64,000 bases of DNA from Siphonodentalium dalli (Eukaryota > Mollusca > Scaphopoda > Gadilida > Siphonodentaliidae), in the NCBI GenBank assembly GCA_032622095.1, contig CP136063.1:24744987-24808986 (forward strand). Reading direction: 5' to 3'. Shown one piece after another: positions 45,380 through 56,183 of this stretch. Numbering within the stretch: the first letter of the stretch is position 1; the number at the start of each line of letters is the position of its first letter. The notes beneath the pieces were generated by a model. That model was not told the DNA's origin and made no database searches. It worked only from the letters and a program-made list of their open reading frames with translations. A program made the position numbers and the translations under genes.

Positions 45380-46273
45380 TAATGCTCTAAATAATTGACT
45401 CATTAACCATAGCAGAATTATGGGTAACATTTCAGGATTTAGTCGGAAATATGGCTTGTTGCCATTCACCGGAAAGCTCTCTGTGAGGCCTATTAAAGGC
45501 CTCTCTCTGTGAGAGCTTTCTGATGAATGGCAACAAGGCATATATCCGACTAAATCCCGAAAAGTTACCCATAATTCTGCTGTGGTTAAGGGGTATGTAA
45601 TGCCCTATAAAGTAATCAACTCATTAACCACAGCAGAATTATCGGTAACTTTTCAGGATTTAGTCGGAAATATGGCTTGTTGCCATTCATCGGAAAGCTC
45701 TCAGTGAGGCCTCTTAAAGGCCTCTCTCTGTGAGAGCTTTCTGATGAATGGCAACAAGGCATATATCCGACTAAATCCTGAAAAGTTACCCATAATTCTA
45801 CTGTGGTTAAGGGGTATGTAATGCCCTATAACGTAATCAACTCCTTAACCACAGCAGAATTATTGGTAACTATTCAGGATTTAGTCGGAAATATGGCTTG
45901 TTGCCATTCACCGGAAAGCTCTTGATGAGTCCTCTTAAAGGCCTCTCTGCGAGAGCTTTCCAATGAATGGTAACAAGGCATATATCCGACTAAATCCTGA
46001 AAAGTTACCCATAATTCTGCTGTGGTTAAGGGGTATGTAATGCCCTATATACTAATCGACTCCTTAACCACAGCAGAATTATCGTTAACTTTTCAGGATT
46101 TAGTCGGAAATATGGCTTGTTGCCATTCATCGGAAAGCTCTCAGTGAGGCCTCTTAAAGGCCTCTCTCTGTGAGAGCTTTCTGATGAATGGCAACAAGAC
46201 ATATATCTGACTAAATCCTGAAAAGTTACCCATAGTTCTGCTGCGGTTAAGGGGTCGATTACTTAGGGCATTA
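45380..46273. repeat. Tandem array of four ~220-bp palindromes
   Basis: Four units start near 45401, 45622, 45843 and 46062, 219-221 bp apart. Each unit is an almost complete palindrome. TTAACCACAGCAGAATTA, GGATTTAGTCGGAAATATGG, TTGCCATTCATCGGAAAGCT fold back on AGCTTTCTGATGAATGGCAA, CATATATCCGACTAAATCC and TAATTCTGCTGTGGTTAA around AGGCCTCTTAAAGGCCT. The spacer TAATGCCCTATAA.GTAATC.ACTC between units is matched in inverse orientation after the last unit (GTCGATTACTTAGGGCATTA, ending 46273). The parent element was therefore probably a MITE with that sequence as its terminal repeat, and neighbouring units share one terminus. Frames inside are incidental. Confidence 0.92.
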
Positions 46274-46289
46274 CTATACAAACATCTGC

Positions 46290-46510
46290 AATCAGCGCAA
46301 ATACTACTTGCGGTCATTGAAACATCACCTGCTGTCACTGCAAGAATCCTCGCAAGAATACTGGCAATCAATGTAAGCACATCAGTGCAATCATCAAGAA
46401 CCGTCACCAGTATCCCTGTAATCACCACAAACACCGCATTGAGATCACCATAAACCACTCACTGTAATCACTGCAAGAACTCGAAACACCGCAATTATCG
46501 CACTGTAATA
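46290..46510. repeat. Degenerate minisatellite around ATCACTGCAAGAA
   Basis: Loose repeats such as GTCACTGCAAGAATCC, GTGCAATCATCAAGAACC, GTAATCACCACAAACACCGC and GTAATCACTGCAAGAACTCG follow the palindrome array. The minus frame 46141-46458 is open across it by chance. Confidence 0.6.
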
Positions 46511-46659
46511 ATCAAGATGAAAGCTCAGGCCCCTGTTTAAAATATCATCCAGTGCGTCTTATTGGCAATAAAATTCCCTTTCATTTGACAAATAACTAGC
46601 CAAACCGAAGTCGAGATATCTTTTAGGAAGCTACCGAAATCGACCGAAGATTGATGGAG

Positions 46660-46858
46660 CTGTGCTGGTGCATCCCATAGATATGAGAATGCACTGGCTT
46701 ACAATATCAAGGTAAATATTGTCAGGCCAATGTACTCTCTTATATACGAGAGGTGCCTTATGGGCAACTCGCATATACAAGAGAATGCATTGGCACAGGG
46801 TTTTCGCAAAATTTCAGGAATCTCCAGTCATGAAAGGGTTAACCAGTATATATAAGAT
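46660..46858. mobile_element. Diverged double-hairpin element of the CCAATGCATTCTC family
   Basis: A half hairpin (CATAGATATGAGAATGCACTGG) is followed by a full one: CCAATGTACTCTCTTATATACGAG (46727-46750) with CTCGCATATACAAGAG...CATTGG (46768-46793). Then comes CACAGGG...GAAAGGGTTAA, resembling the right TTAA end at 5195. The left end is not identified. Confidence 0.6.
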
Positions 46859-48339
46859 TAATATATTCGAGCAATAATTTGTCACGAACGTATACTTAAC
46901 TCATTAAGTACCATGTTACCTGTATAAAAAGGAGAAAAGCCATCATTTACACCAACTATTCAATATTGGAAAGAATTAAACTGACAGCAGGCATTAATGT
47001 TATAGGCCATACTCACAAATTGGTTTGAGAGTCAAATTCCGGTAGTACAGTGTCATTACAGCTCCAAACTTTCATGTTGTCAATTACAAATATGTTGTTT
47101 TATATGGTCATCTAACTAACTTATTTTAGGCATTAATTTTCTGGTGGAATAACAGCATTTTGTAATGGTAAGGATCGGAAATTGTCTAAATTGGATGACT
47201 ATTACATAGACCGATTTAATATAAAAGAGATGACAAAACTGAAACCAATTTTAAAATCAATTCCGTTCTACAGGCCTACAAAAATCATAATTTCAGTTTG
47301 TGTTTGGTAAACGTAGCTACATGTACGACGTCAATGACATATTATGGGTAATCAGAATAACCAGATGACAATTCTATCAAATTCACCACTTCGATAAGAA
47401 ATCGTTACAACCAAATTTCAGTTAAATATCTTAAAATATGTTTTTTTATAGTTATTTATCATTGTAATTTGGTAAACCCCTGAAGGTACAGAATTTGATT
47501 GACGTGATGTGCATGTTGTTCAAATAGCATTCCTCGATCTTTTGGCGTTAAACCAAGTGTTCGATGAATCAGTGCATACCTTGTAAAGTCTACTCATACA
47601 CGTATAAATGGACCACCTGCCCCCCCCCTCCTCAGATGAAAATTCTCCCAAGATGTGACTTGTAATCCAGTGTTTTAAGCATGTACACCAAGATTGAAAT
47701 TGTGAGTTTTTGGCCACAGTGTAGGGTATGTTTCAAACTAGATGTTCTGGGTGACGTAGCCGGCACATGGATGGCGCCTTTCGGGCGACGTATATATCTG
47801 CATGTATCCAGCACTGGATAAGTTTTTTAAAACGCGATAACATTAGCTATAAATTCTCAAAAAAGTTCCGTAAGTCATTCCTAGCTACCTTTTTTATTAC
47901 ACCCGATGTGTTTGTCCTCGATTGTTTCAACTTTATTCATCAAACAAATTCCAAAAACAAGATGATCAGTCTGCTACTGGCTATATCTTCACATTTAGGT
48001 ACACATTCGTGACAAATTATTGGGTGAAAATAATGACTTTTTATTGGGTCAAATGCCTCAGAGGGGACTAGGAAGATGGCGACTCAATTTCTTCGGCAGA
48101 TTTCAGTAGTTTCCGACACGTTATCTTGACTTCGCTTTGTTCAATTTTTCAGAGTTATATTTCAAATGAGAGGGAATTATATTACCAATAAGACACACTG
48201 GATGATATATTGTCTGAGATGATCGATTTCTAGAATAGATTAGGGTTTTGATAGTGTGGTTTTAGCCAAAATCTAGCTTTTGAACCTTGTCACTTATGTA
48301 CGGTAACTGGTTTAGGACATGGGAATTTTTTTTTTATTT
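46859..48339. other. No recognisable gene
   Basis: AT-rich; no domain in the short frames, no matched element ends. Confidence 0.45.
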
Positions 48340-48495
48340 CGTTGCCACGAAATATAAATTCGTGGCAACGAAATACTAATTCATGGCCGCGAAATAACTT
48401 CGTGGCAATGAAATACTAATTCGTGGCCACGAAATACTAGTTCATCGCCACGAAATACTAATTAGTATTTCGTGGCCACGAATTAGTTATTAAAA
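48340..48495. repeat. TTCGTGGCCACGAA palindromic minisatellite
   Basis: Repeats of TTCGTGGC(C/A)ACGAAATACTAA, about 23 bp each, some reading in the opposite sense. AATACTAATTAGTATT at about 48466 marks a switch of orientation. Each unit is itself palindromic. Confidence 0.8.
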
Positions 48496-48544
48496 ATTTC
48501 CCTCTTCGTAAACTAGCCACCGTACTTTTGGGAGGCCAAATTCA

Positions 48545-49020
48545 TATTTAATAGCAAATTACGCTTAAACGTAATACGCTTAAGCGTAATACACTTAAGT
48601 GTAATGGTATTACACTAACACAATGCATTTTCGCTTAAACGTAATGCAATTACGTTTAATAAGTATCATTGCATTACGCTAAAATGTAATGCCATTATTC
48701 TTAAGCGTAATTGCCTCACTCCATTATGCTTCAGCATAATGCCATTATGCTTAAGCATAATGCCATTACACTTAAGCATAATGCTATTACACTTAAGCTA
48801 ATAATGTTTCGATAGCCTTACTACCTTACATATAATGGTATCATCTAAGATGAATATATGTCAAAAGTTACTGGCATCAGTAATTCGCAGACCAATTTCA
48901 GCTCCAGGGGAGATTTGAGATATGGAATTTTAATTACGCTTAAGAGTAAAGCCTTTATTATGGCATCACGCTTAAGTGTAATGGTGTAACGCTTAAGCAT
49001 AATGGCATAATGCTTAAGGA
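48545..49020. repeat. CTTAAG-centred palindromic satellite, block 1
   Basis: Many variants of ATTACGCTTAAGCGTAAT and ATTATGCTTAAGCATAAT, joined by GGCATT / GCCATT. Each unit is self-complementary, so frames occur on both strands. The block is interrupted around 48790-48930 by non-repeat DNA. Confidence 0.85.
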
Positions 49021-49094
49021 ATCACTGAACTAAATGGTTTCCCATAGATGACAGTGTTAACGTCTCGACCGAATTATCCGAATTTAAGCCTACA

Positions 49095-49673
49095 GGCTAT
49101 TCCAATGGTGTTTACCCAGCTAGATTGACACCAGTTGATCACGAAAATGCAAGAAAAATCATAGGTCATGTGTTTACTTTTTTAATTAAATCCCCAATTG
49201 TATGACAGGGCTATCCCACAGCCAAATTTGGTCTAGAAAAACCAAGAACTACAGCAGCTAGTTAAATCAATTTCCCACTCACAAAAATCCACCCCCCCCC
49301 CCCCCCCATTTATGTACAAATCAAATAAAATTGATGTCATCCTTTAATAACGTTTCATATGTATTAGGTGAAGGGCTATTCCAATGGTGTTTATCCAGCT
49401 AGAGTGACACCAGTTGATCACGAAAATGCAAGAAAAATCATAGGTCATGTGTTTACTTTTTAAAATAAATCCCCAATTGTACGACGGGGCTATCCCACAG
49501 CCAAATTTGGTCTAGAAAAGCCAAGAACTACAGCAGCTAGTTAAATCAATTTCCCACTCACAAAAATCCATTCCCCCATTAATTCACCAGTTTAAATTAT
49601 TCAGATATGATGTACAAATCAAATAAACACGATGTCATCCTTTAATAACGTTTCATATGTATTAGGTGAAGGT
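49095..49673 (+). repeat. Tandem duplication, ~280-300-bp unit x2
   Basis: 49095-49373 and 49374-49673 both run from GGCTATTCCAATGGTGTTT to CGTTTCATATGTATTAGGTGAAG. The first has a ~16-C run where the second has ATTCCCCCATTAATTCACC plus extra sequence. The pair sits between the two CTTAAG blocks. Confidence 0.9.
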
Positions 49674-49749
49674 CATTCTTCAGTTAACTTCACCTTTAGC
49701 ATTCCATGGTGTACTCGCTCCGTGACTCCGGAACACATTTAGCTCCCTG

Positions 49750-50520
49750 ATTCCTTAAGCATAACGGCATTGAGATTAAGCATAATTCCAATACGCTTAA
49801 GTGTTATGCCATAGCATAAGAGCATTAAGATAAAGCATAATAGAATTACGCTTAAACGTAATGGCATTAAGCATAAGCAAAATTTAATTCTGAATTATGC
49901 TTAAGCGTAGTGGAATTATGCTTAAGCATAATGGGATAATGCTTAAGCATAATGGCATTACACTTAAGTATAATGGGATTGCATTTCGCTTAAGCATTAT
50001 GCCATTATACTCAAGCGTAATGGCCTTAAAATTAAGCATTGTGCTTAAGTGTAATTCCATTATGCTTAAGTTAATAGCATTACACTTAATGTCATTTAAG
50101 CGTAATGGCATTACGCATAAGCGCATTACACATAATGGAATTCTGAATTATATGGAATTATTATTAAGCATAATGGGAATATGCTTAAGCATACATTGGA
50201 TTACGCTTAAGCGTAATGGCATTAGACTGAAGCGTAATAAGCATTATGATTAACCATTTGGTGTTACACTTAAGCATACTGGGATAACGCTTTGAGCGTA
50301 ATGGGATAACGCTTTAAGCGTAATGGGATAACGCTTTAAGCGTAATGGGATAACGCTTTAAGCGTAATGGGATAACGCTTTAAGCGTAATGGGATAACGC
50401 TTTAAGCGTAATGGGATAACGCTTAAGCGTAATGGGATAACGCTTAAGCGTAATGGGATTATTCTTAAGCATAATGGGATTATGCTTAAGCACAATCCCA
50501 TTACGCTTAAGTGTAATTGG
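49750..50520. repeat. CTTAAG-centred palindromic satellite, block 2
   Basis: Same motif as 48545-49020 with mixed variants CTTAAGCATAAT, CTTAAGCGTAAT and CTTAAGTGTAAT. Frames of 80-118 codons on both strands (for example HNGIMLKHNGI) translate the repeat. The array becomes regular from 50281. Confidence 0.88.
50281..50457 (+). repeat. Homogeneous 22-bp tandem repeat (then 21 bp)
   Basis: About seven near-identical 22-bp units with core GGGATAACGCTTTAAGCG, followed by two 21-bp units in which the central AT run is one base shorter (GCTTAAGC). The single-base change converts the palindrome from odd to even. High uniformity points to recent expansion. Confidence 0.92.
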
Positions 50521-50912
50521 CTATTATAAGTGAATTTGGCCTCCCAAAGTGACTGGTATAATCTATATTGGCATTTCCGAATTTTTCCCCAAGGGGCCTG
50601 TGGTCGAAAGCACTTCACTGAGATTATAACAATCACCACACAGTGATCATTGCAAGCAGTCTTCTTTATCCTACAACACACTAACCGATATGGATCTAAT
50701 GGGGAAAATCGATGTAATTATTCATTCCTGGAAACACATCATTGAATGTATTAATAGAACAGCTGGGGCGATGCCTTTAGCAACTGCTAAGACCAAAAAG
50801 TGTGTGCTCTTGAAATTGTTCCAATTCTTCGGTTTAACCCTTTCTTTACAGAATACTCCCATAGGATATATTATAAATTAAGCTTATTATCTCAACATTT
50901 TCTCCCGAGAAA
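50521..50912. other. No recognisable gene
   Basis: The 63-codon frame 50690-50881 has no domain that I recognise. TTTAACCCTTTCTTTACAGAATA at about 50833 resembles the foldback arm motif TTTAACCCTCTCTTTATTGAATA just downstream. Confidence 0.45.
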
Positions 50913-51205
50913 TGCAAATTGAAAATTCTCATCGTTTTAACCCTCTCTTTATTGAATAGATTTGCCAATTAAGTTATCAAAGTATATGCATTGGAATGGT
51001 CTTTTATTCATTTGGAGGGATATTCAGGTACTAAAAGCAGATGACAGACAGACAAAATAACAATACAAGTGCAGTCATCTGCTTTTAGTACCTGAATATC
51101 CCTCCAAATGAATAAAAGATCATTTCAATGCATATACTTAGATAACTTAATTGGCAAATCTATTCAATAAAGAGAGGGTTAAAACGATGAGAATTTTCAA
51201 TTTGC
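50913..51205. repeat. Foldback element with ~132-bp arms
   Basis: 50913-51045 and 51074-51205 are reverse complements with few mismatches: AAATTGAAAATTCTCATCG against CGATGAGAATTTTCAATTT, and GATATTCAGGTACTAAAAGC against its complement. The loop is 28 bases (AGACAGACAAAATAACAATA...). TTAACCCTCTC / GAGAGGGTTAA lie inside each arm. Confidence 0.92.
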
Positions 51206-51565
51206 AATGATTACAATTGGTACTGTTACCTAGTAGGAAATGAACCTGATTCTATAGCCGAGACACTCCAGGAAATGTCCAAGTGTGAATAATCAGTGCC
51301 TGACAGACCACAGTGCAATTTAAAGGAGTACATATACCTCGGTCTTAAATTTACCATGAACAGGAAACTTCAAGCAGTAGCAGAAGTAAACAAGAGGTAC
51401 GCTGTCGCATGGCATTTCCCCCGACCGTAGCAATTCGGATTAAGCATGGACGAGACTGCGGATATCCGAGGTCTATATGACCATTCCAAAAGAAGTTCGT
51501 ACAGAAATGTTGACTAAAAACCCCAAAACAAGCGATCTGGAAACCCAAAAACAAGCCAAAATTCT
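51206..51565. other. No recognisable gene
   Basis: No element ends or domain. The minus frame 51351-51554 is not recognisable. Confidence 0.45.
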
Positions 51566-52665
51566 AATTTTCTAAGTTGAAAAAAGGGCCATAACTCTGG
51601 CAAAAATCATCAGATCATACCCAAATTCGCACTTGACATGTATTTTCATATAACTGATCCACAAAAATACGGGATTTGCAATCGTACCACAAAAGCTCAC
51701 GCTATCATCTGGAAACCCCAAAAAACAAGAGAAAAATTGAATTTTCTAAGTAAAAAAGGGCCATAACTATGGTAAAAATGGGTGGACGAAACCCACGCTA
51801 TGCATGTAGATGTTCCCCCATACTGCTCTATCACCATACCAAATATCAGCTAAATCTGCCCAGCGGTTGCTGAACAATAATGCAAAATGTTTGTACGGAC
51901 GGACAAAATTGAATTTTCTAAGTCAAAAAATGGCCATAACTCTGGTGAAAATGGGTGGACGAAACCCAAACTATGCATGTAGCTGTTCCCCCATGCTGCT
52001 CTATCACCATACCAAATATCAGCTAAATCTGCCCAGCGGTTGCTGAACAATAATGCAAAATGTTTGTACGGACGGACAAATTCAAATTTTCTAAGTTGAA
52101 AAAAGGGCCATTACTCTGGCAAAAATCATCAGATCAAACCCAAATTCGCACTTGACATGTATTTTCATATAACTGATCCACAAAAATACGGGATTTGCAA
52201 TCATACCACCAAAGCTCACGCTATCATCTGGAAACCAAAAAAACAAGAGAAAAATTGAATTTTCTAAGTAAAAAAAGGGCAATAACTCTGGCAAAAATGG
52301 GTGGACGAAACCCACGCTATGCATGTAGATGTTCCCCCATACTGCTCTATCACCATACCAAATATCAGCTAAATCTGCCCAGCGGTTGCTGAACAATAAT
52401 GCAAAATGTTTGTACGGACGGACAAAATTGAATTTTCTAAGTCAAAAAAGGGCCATAACTCTGGTGAAAATGGGTGGACGAAATCCGAACTATGCATGTA
52501 GCTGTTCCCCCATGCTGCTCTATCACCATACCAAATATCAGCTAAATCTGCCCAGCGGTTGCTGAACAATAATGCAAAATGTTTGTACGGACGTACGGAA
52601 GTACGGCTCGACGTACGGACGGAGACGTCGACTATATACCCGCCGACTTCAAGTCGGGGGCATAA
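51566..52665 (+). repeat. Higher-order repeat: two copies of a three-monomer unit
   Basis: Six monomers of ~171-175 bp start with AATTTTCTAAGT at 51566, 51741, 51912, 52085, 52258 and 52431. Monomers 1 and 4 (ATCATCAGATCA), 2 and 5 (GTGGACGAAACCCACGCTATG) and 3 and 6 (AACTATGCATGTAGCTG) are closest to each other, giving a ~518-bp higher-order period. All contain variants of GGGCCATAACTCTGG; monomers end in TTTGTACGGACGGACAAA. The last ends in a GTACGGACGTACGG cluster and a hairpin CCGCCGACTTCAAGTCGGGGG (about 52640). Confidence 0.9.
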
Positions 52666-53136
52666 TAAGGGAACCAAAGCACTATATACATGTGTTTAGA
52701 TCTTCGTTTCGGAAGCATGAAATATATTCAATTAAGATATCATACAAATTGTTTTATAACCAATTCTACTAAATGGGTGCGCAAGCCAAGGAATTACTCC
52801 CTGTTCAAGCACTCACAATTCTTTACTGCTCAGTAGTACAAATTCTTTTATTATATGGCACTGATGTATGTGGCCATAGTAAACATGTCTATAAACTATT
52901 TTCTTCAGGAAAAAAATGAGGATTATGACTAAACAATGTTAAAAAATGTTGCACTATTCATGCTAGATTGGAAAAACGATGGTCTCCCAGAACCATTCAA
53001 TATATTTTGAGACAAACAAGGACAATACCCGCCAAAATGGTTTCTTTAAAAATCGTGAAATATTTTCTTGATTCATTCCCTACATTCAACTATTTGGTAT
53101 AACTTAACGAAAGACACGATCAAGGTTACCTATCAG
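52666..53136. other. No recognisable gene
   Basis: AT-rich; nothing identified before the left target duplication at 53129-53136. Confidence 0.5.
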
Positions 53137-55126
53137 GGGTCCTACTAAACAACGAACACAAACGAACACAGACGAACATAAACGAACACAGGTCCAAAAA
53201 GCGGAGTAGAAGGGTGAAATTTGGTTTGTGTGTGCGCGTGTGTCCATTCTATGTGTATGTGGTGTAATTTCCAACTTTGATGATTTATTTTTTGAGTTAT
53301 TAGCATTATTTGAATACAAAACTACTAAACAACGAACACAAACGAACATAAGATTAGCGGCAGTGCAGAGGCTACCATGCATGCAGGTGTTAATTAACTA
53401 CGGCTTACTCTGTCTCCTTGTTTTTACTGCAAGATGATTGTCAATTTTATCAGTGATGGCAATAAAAACACGGGGAAACATCATAGGTCGGCGTTTTAAT
53501 GCATAGCTAACAAAACATTTGAGTGAATGTGAGTGAGTCATTGTTGTCAGTCTCTGAGATGACTATATATTTTTTCTCAGTCTCGGAGATCACTCTGGTA
53601 AATGCTATTTCTGCTTGCTTTCCTGATACACGCATCGTAATTTAAGTAAAACAGACAGTGATCAAACTGTCAATAAGATGGAAAAGTATTCAATAGCGAG
53701 AGCGGCTTGGTAACAATAGAAAACAAAATCATTTATGACGAAATACAGACAGACATAATTGACAAATATATGTGACAACAGACGATACCTTACATTTATG
53801 GAAAGACTAAAGACGAAAGTTTTCAATGCTAGAAAAAAAAATTCAACAATTCCGAAATGTTGGACAAATAACAATTATGAAAGCATTAAAGGTGCGGGAG
53901 TCCTTGGCAGTGGGTATATGCTGTGAAAATATTTCCAACGGTCAACAACCGACACAAAAAGTTAAATGTAGACAGACTTTGTCCGTATACAAATAAGAAA
54001 TATCGCATAAACAGACTAATGCGAAGACTTCTTAATTTTGTGAGTGACAATTCCAAATTCCAAACTTCAACTGACGACAATTAACTATACCCAAAACTAG
54101 CTACCGCTCTCGCAAAAAAACCTGGACCAAAAAAAGGAAAGAGTGAAGGCATCAAAAACCAAGACCTTCACCAATAAACGACAGAAAGTTAGCATATAGT
54201 ATGCAAATATAAATAGAAGATCTCACATGAGTTTCTATTTTATACGGAATTTATCAACCGAGTTCACTAAATTCGATTTGAGCCGTGGTTTACCGAGGCT
54301 CAAATAGAATTTAGTGGACGAGGTTGATAAATTACGTATAAAATAGAACGAGTTTGAGATACTTTTTATCACATGATCATATAATCGCTTAAATTTTTAT
54401 CGAAAACAACAATAATTAACAGACAGAGAACTTTGTCCCAAAGAGCAGCGTGACGTCATTGCACGCAACGATATTACACGTGTCTATTACGCTCGAATAT
54501 TACATATGAAAATAGTGCTAATCATGTGATAAAATAACATATAGACTTCTTGGATTCATATCAAATAAGTGCATTACTTGATTTTAATGATTTAAATAAT
54601 GCAACATTTTGCTGGAGCCATTTTCATCCATGCACTGATTTCAAGGAGAACAAACTCTGCCCATCGTTCCGCCGGGGCTGAGTTGTAAAATAATATATAA
54701 ATATTCGATTGTATACCGTAAAACAAACTTTGATTCTAGTACCTGAAGTTCTACTGAAAGAGCAGTGTGATGCCAGGGAAGTTAAACGAAGTAATAATAA
54801 GACAAACTAACTAAGTCAAAACAACTCAGTGACAAAGAGACAGAGTATAAGCCATAGAGAAGGCGGTAGTTAATTAACACCTTTATTAACACCTTTGCCA
54901 TACGGCTAATCTCATGTTCGTTTGTGTTCGTTGTTTAGTAGCTTTGCATTCAAATAATGCTTATAACTCGAAAAATAAGTCATCAAAGTTGGAAATAACA
55001 CCACATACACATATATTGGACCCACACGCACCCACAAACCAAAGTTCACCCTTCTATTCCGCTTTTTAGACCTGTGTTCGTTTATGTTCGTTTATGTTCG
55101 TTTGTGTTCGTTGTTTAGTAGGACCG
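53137..55126. mobile_element. Complete DNA element (1,990 bp) with ~286-bp inverted ends and 8-bp TSD
   Basis: The left end GGTCCTACTAAACAACGAAC (53138) mirrors GTTCGTTGTTTAGTAGGACC (ending 55125). CCTATCAG flanks both sides (53129-53136 and 55127-55134). The arms (53137-53422 and 54838-55126) carry (CGAACAYAAA)n subterminal repeats, AGAAGGGTGAA.TTTGGTTTGTG, ATTTCCAACTTTGATGA and GTTAATTAACTAC. The interior (53423-54837) includes another palindrome (54221-54359) and short minus-strand frames without a transposase motif. An 8-bp duplication would fit hAT, P or Merlin elements; the terminal GGG/CGG is not typical enough to choose. Confidence 0.9.
54221..54359. repeat. 139-bp palindrome nested in the 53137-55126 element
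   Basis: TCTCACATGAGTTTCTATTTTATA, TTTATCAACC and CTAAATTCGATTTGAGCC are mirrored by GGCTCAAATAGAATTTAG, GGTTGATAAA and TATAAAATAGAACGAGTTTGAGA. Loop is about 12 bases. Confidence 0.85.
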
Positions 55127-55134
55127 CCTATCAG

Positions 55135-56031
55135 CTTAAAAAAAATCATTGGTCAACATCTGCCCCATATGGGTGTATCAAACTTATAATGCTGACATGA
55201 TAATAGAGACATGTGATGTAAGCATTTCTCCAGAATCACGTTGGCATTATCATGGGCAGAATACTGACAGTTAAAAATTACTGTGATATGTCTGTCATTA
55301 ATTATTCACGCATGGCATTTTTGCTGGGTGTTTTGTGTTCAATCGTTCCCAAGAGAGGACATTTCTTCATGAACTCTTAAGAATATAGCTCTGAAAAAAA
55401 CAATTGAAACATCTTTAAAAACGCCCACCTCTGTGTCATGATTTGCTTTAGTATTGCCTTTCCAATTCGATAAAAGAGTGGCCAGGAAAGAATTATTTCA
55501 TAGATCATTTGAGTTTCTTCACATGGCATAATCGATCTGAGGATTCGGAGAAATGCATGGAAAATTGCCAATAAGGGTTAAATTTGTTTTTCTTAATAAT
55601 TCGTTGTAACTGCTACAACAAGTGTCTTTCATTGATATGGGAAGGTATAAAATGTTAGCATTTTGTCACTTGGCTAGTAGCAGATCCTTTACACATGTAT
55701 AGGCCATCAGATAGGTTTGATGATGTACAGTATGTGTTGTTCACAAATTAGGTACTATCAGTGGAAAAATAATCGCATTTGGCAAAACGCTCAGTAATTT
55801 TGACTAAAAACATCTAGACCTATCAGATAGTCTATAGCTTCCATCATTCACACATTATGGATTTTTCCACAGGGTGATGACGAAATAGTGATGCCAACTG
55901 ATGAAACTTTGCTTTAATTTCAACATGCGTAATGCTCAGATTATCAGAGGTTAGTCCAGTTAGGAACGTGAAAATGGCATACAAGAAATGATGTGATGGA
56001 AGCTTTGCTGTTGCAGGTTAGACATCCTGGG
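55135..56031. other. No recognisable gene
   Basis: No supported features; short frames only. Confidence 0.45.
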
Positions 56032-56183
56032 CCAGTGCATTCTCTTATATATTTTAGTCGCCCATAGGGAGCCTCACATATATATAAGAGAATGTACTGG
56101 CTTACAAGATCAAAGTAAATATTGTTTGACCAATGCATTCTCTTATACATGCGGGAGACTCGCATATATAAGAGAATGCATTG
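56032..56183. mobile_element. Double hairpin of the CCAATGCATTCTC family
   Basis: Hairpin 1: CCAGTGCATTCTCTTATATA (56032) with TATATAAGAGAATGTACTGG (ending 56100). Hairpin 2: CCAATGCATTCTCTTATACA (56130) with TATATAAGAGAATGCATTG (ending 56183). They are separated by CTTACAAGATCAAAGTAAATATTG, which also separates the two at 46.7 kb. TTAA ends like those of 4957-5195 were not found here. Confidence 0.8.

Noticed and set aside
49897-50253. 118-codon frame with regular HNGIMLK repeats
   Set aside because: It is a translation of the palindromic CTTAAG satellite; similar frames occur on the opposite strand.
48545-50520. CRISPR-like regular palindromic repeats
   Set aside because: There are no unique spacers and no cas genes, and the surroundings are eukaryotic repeats; it is a satellite.
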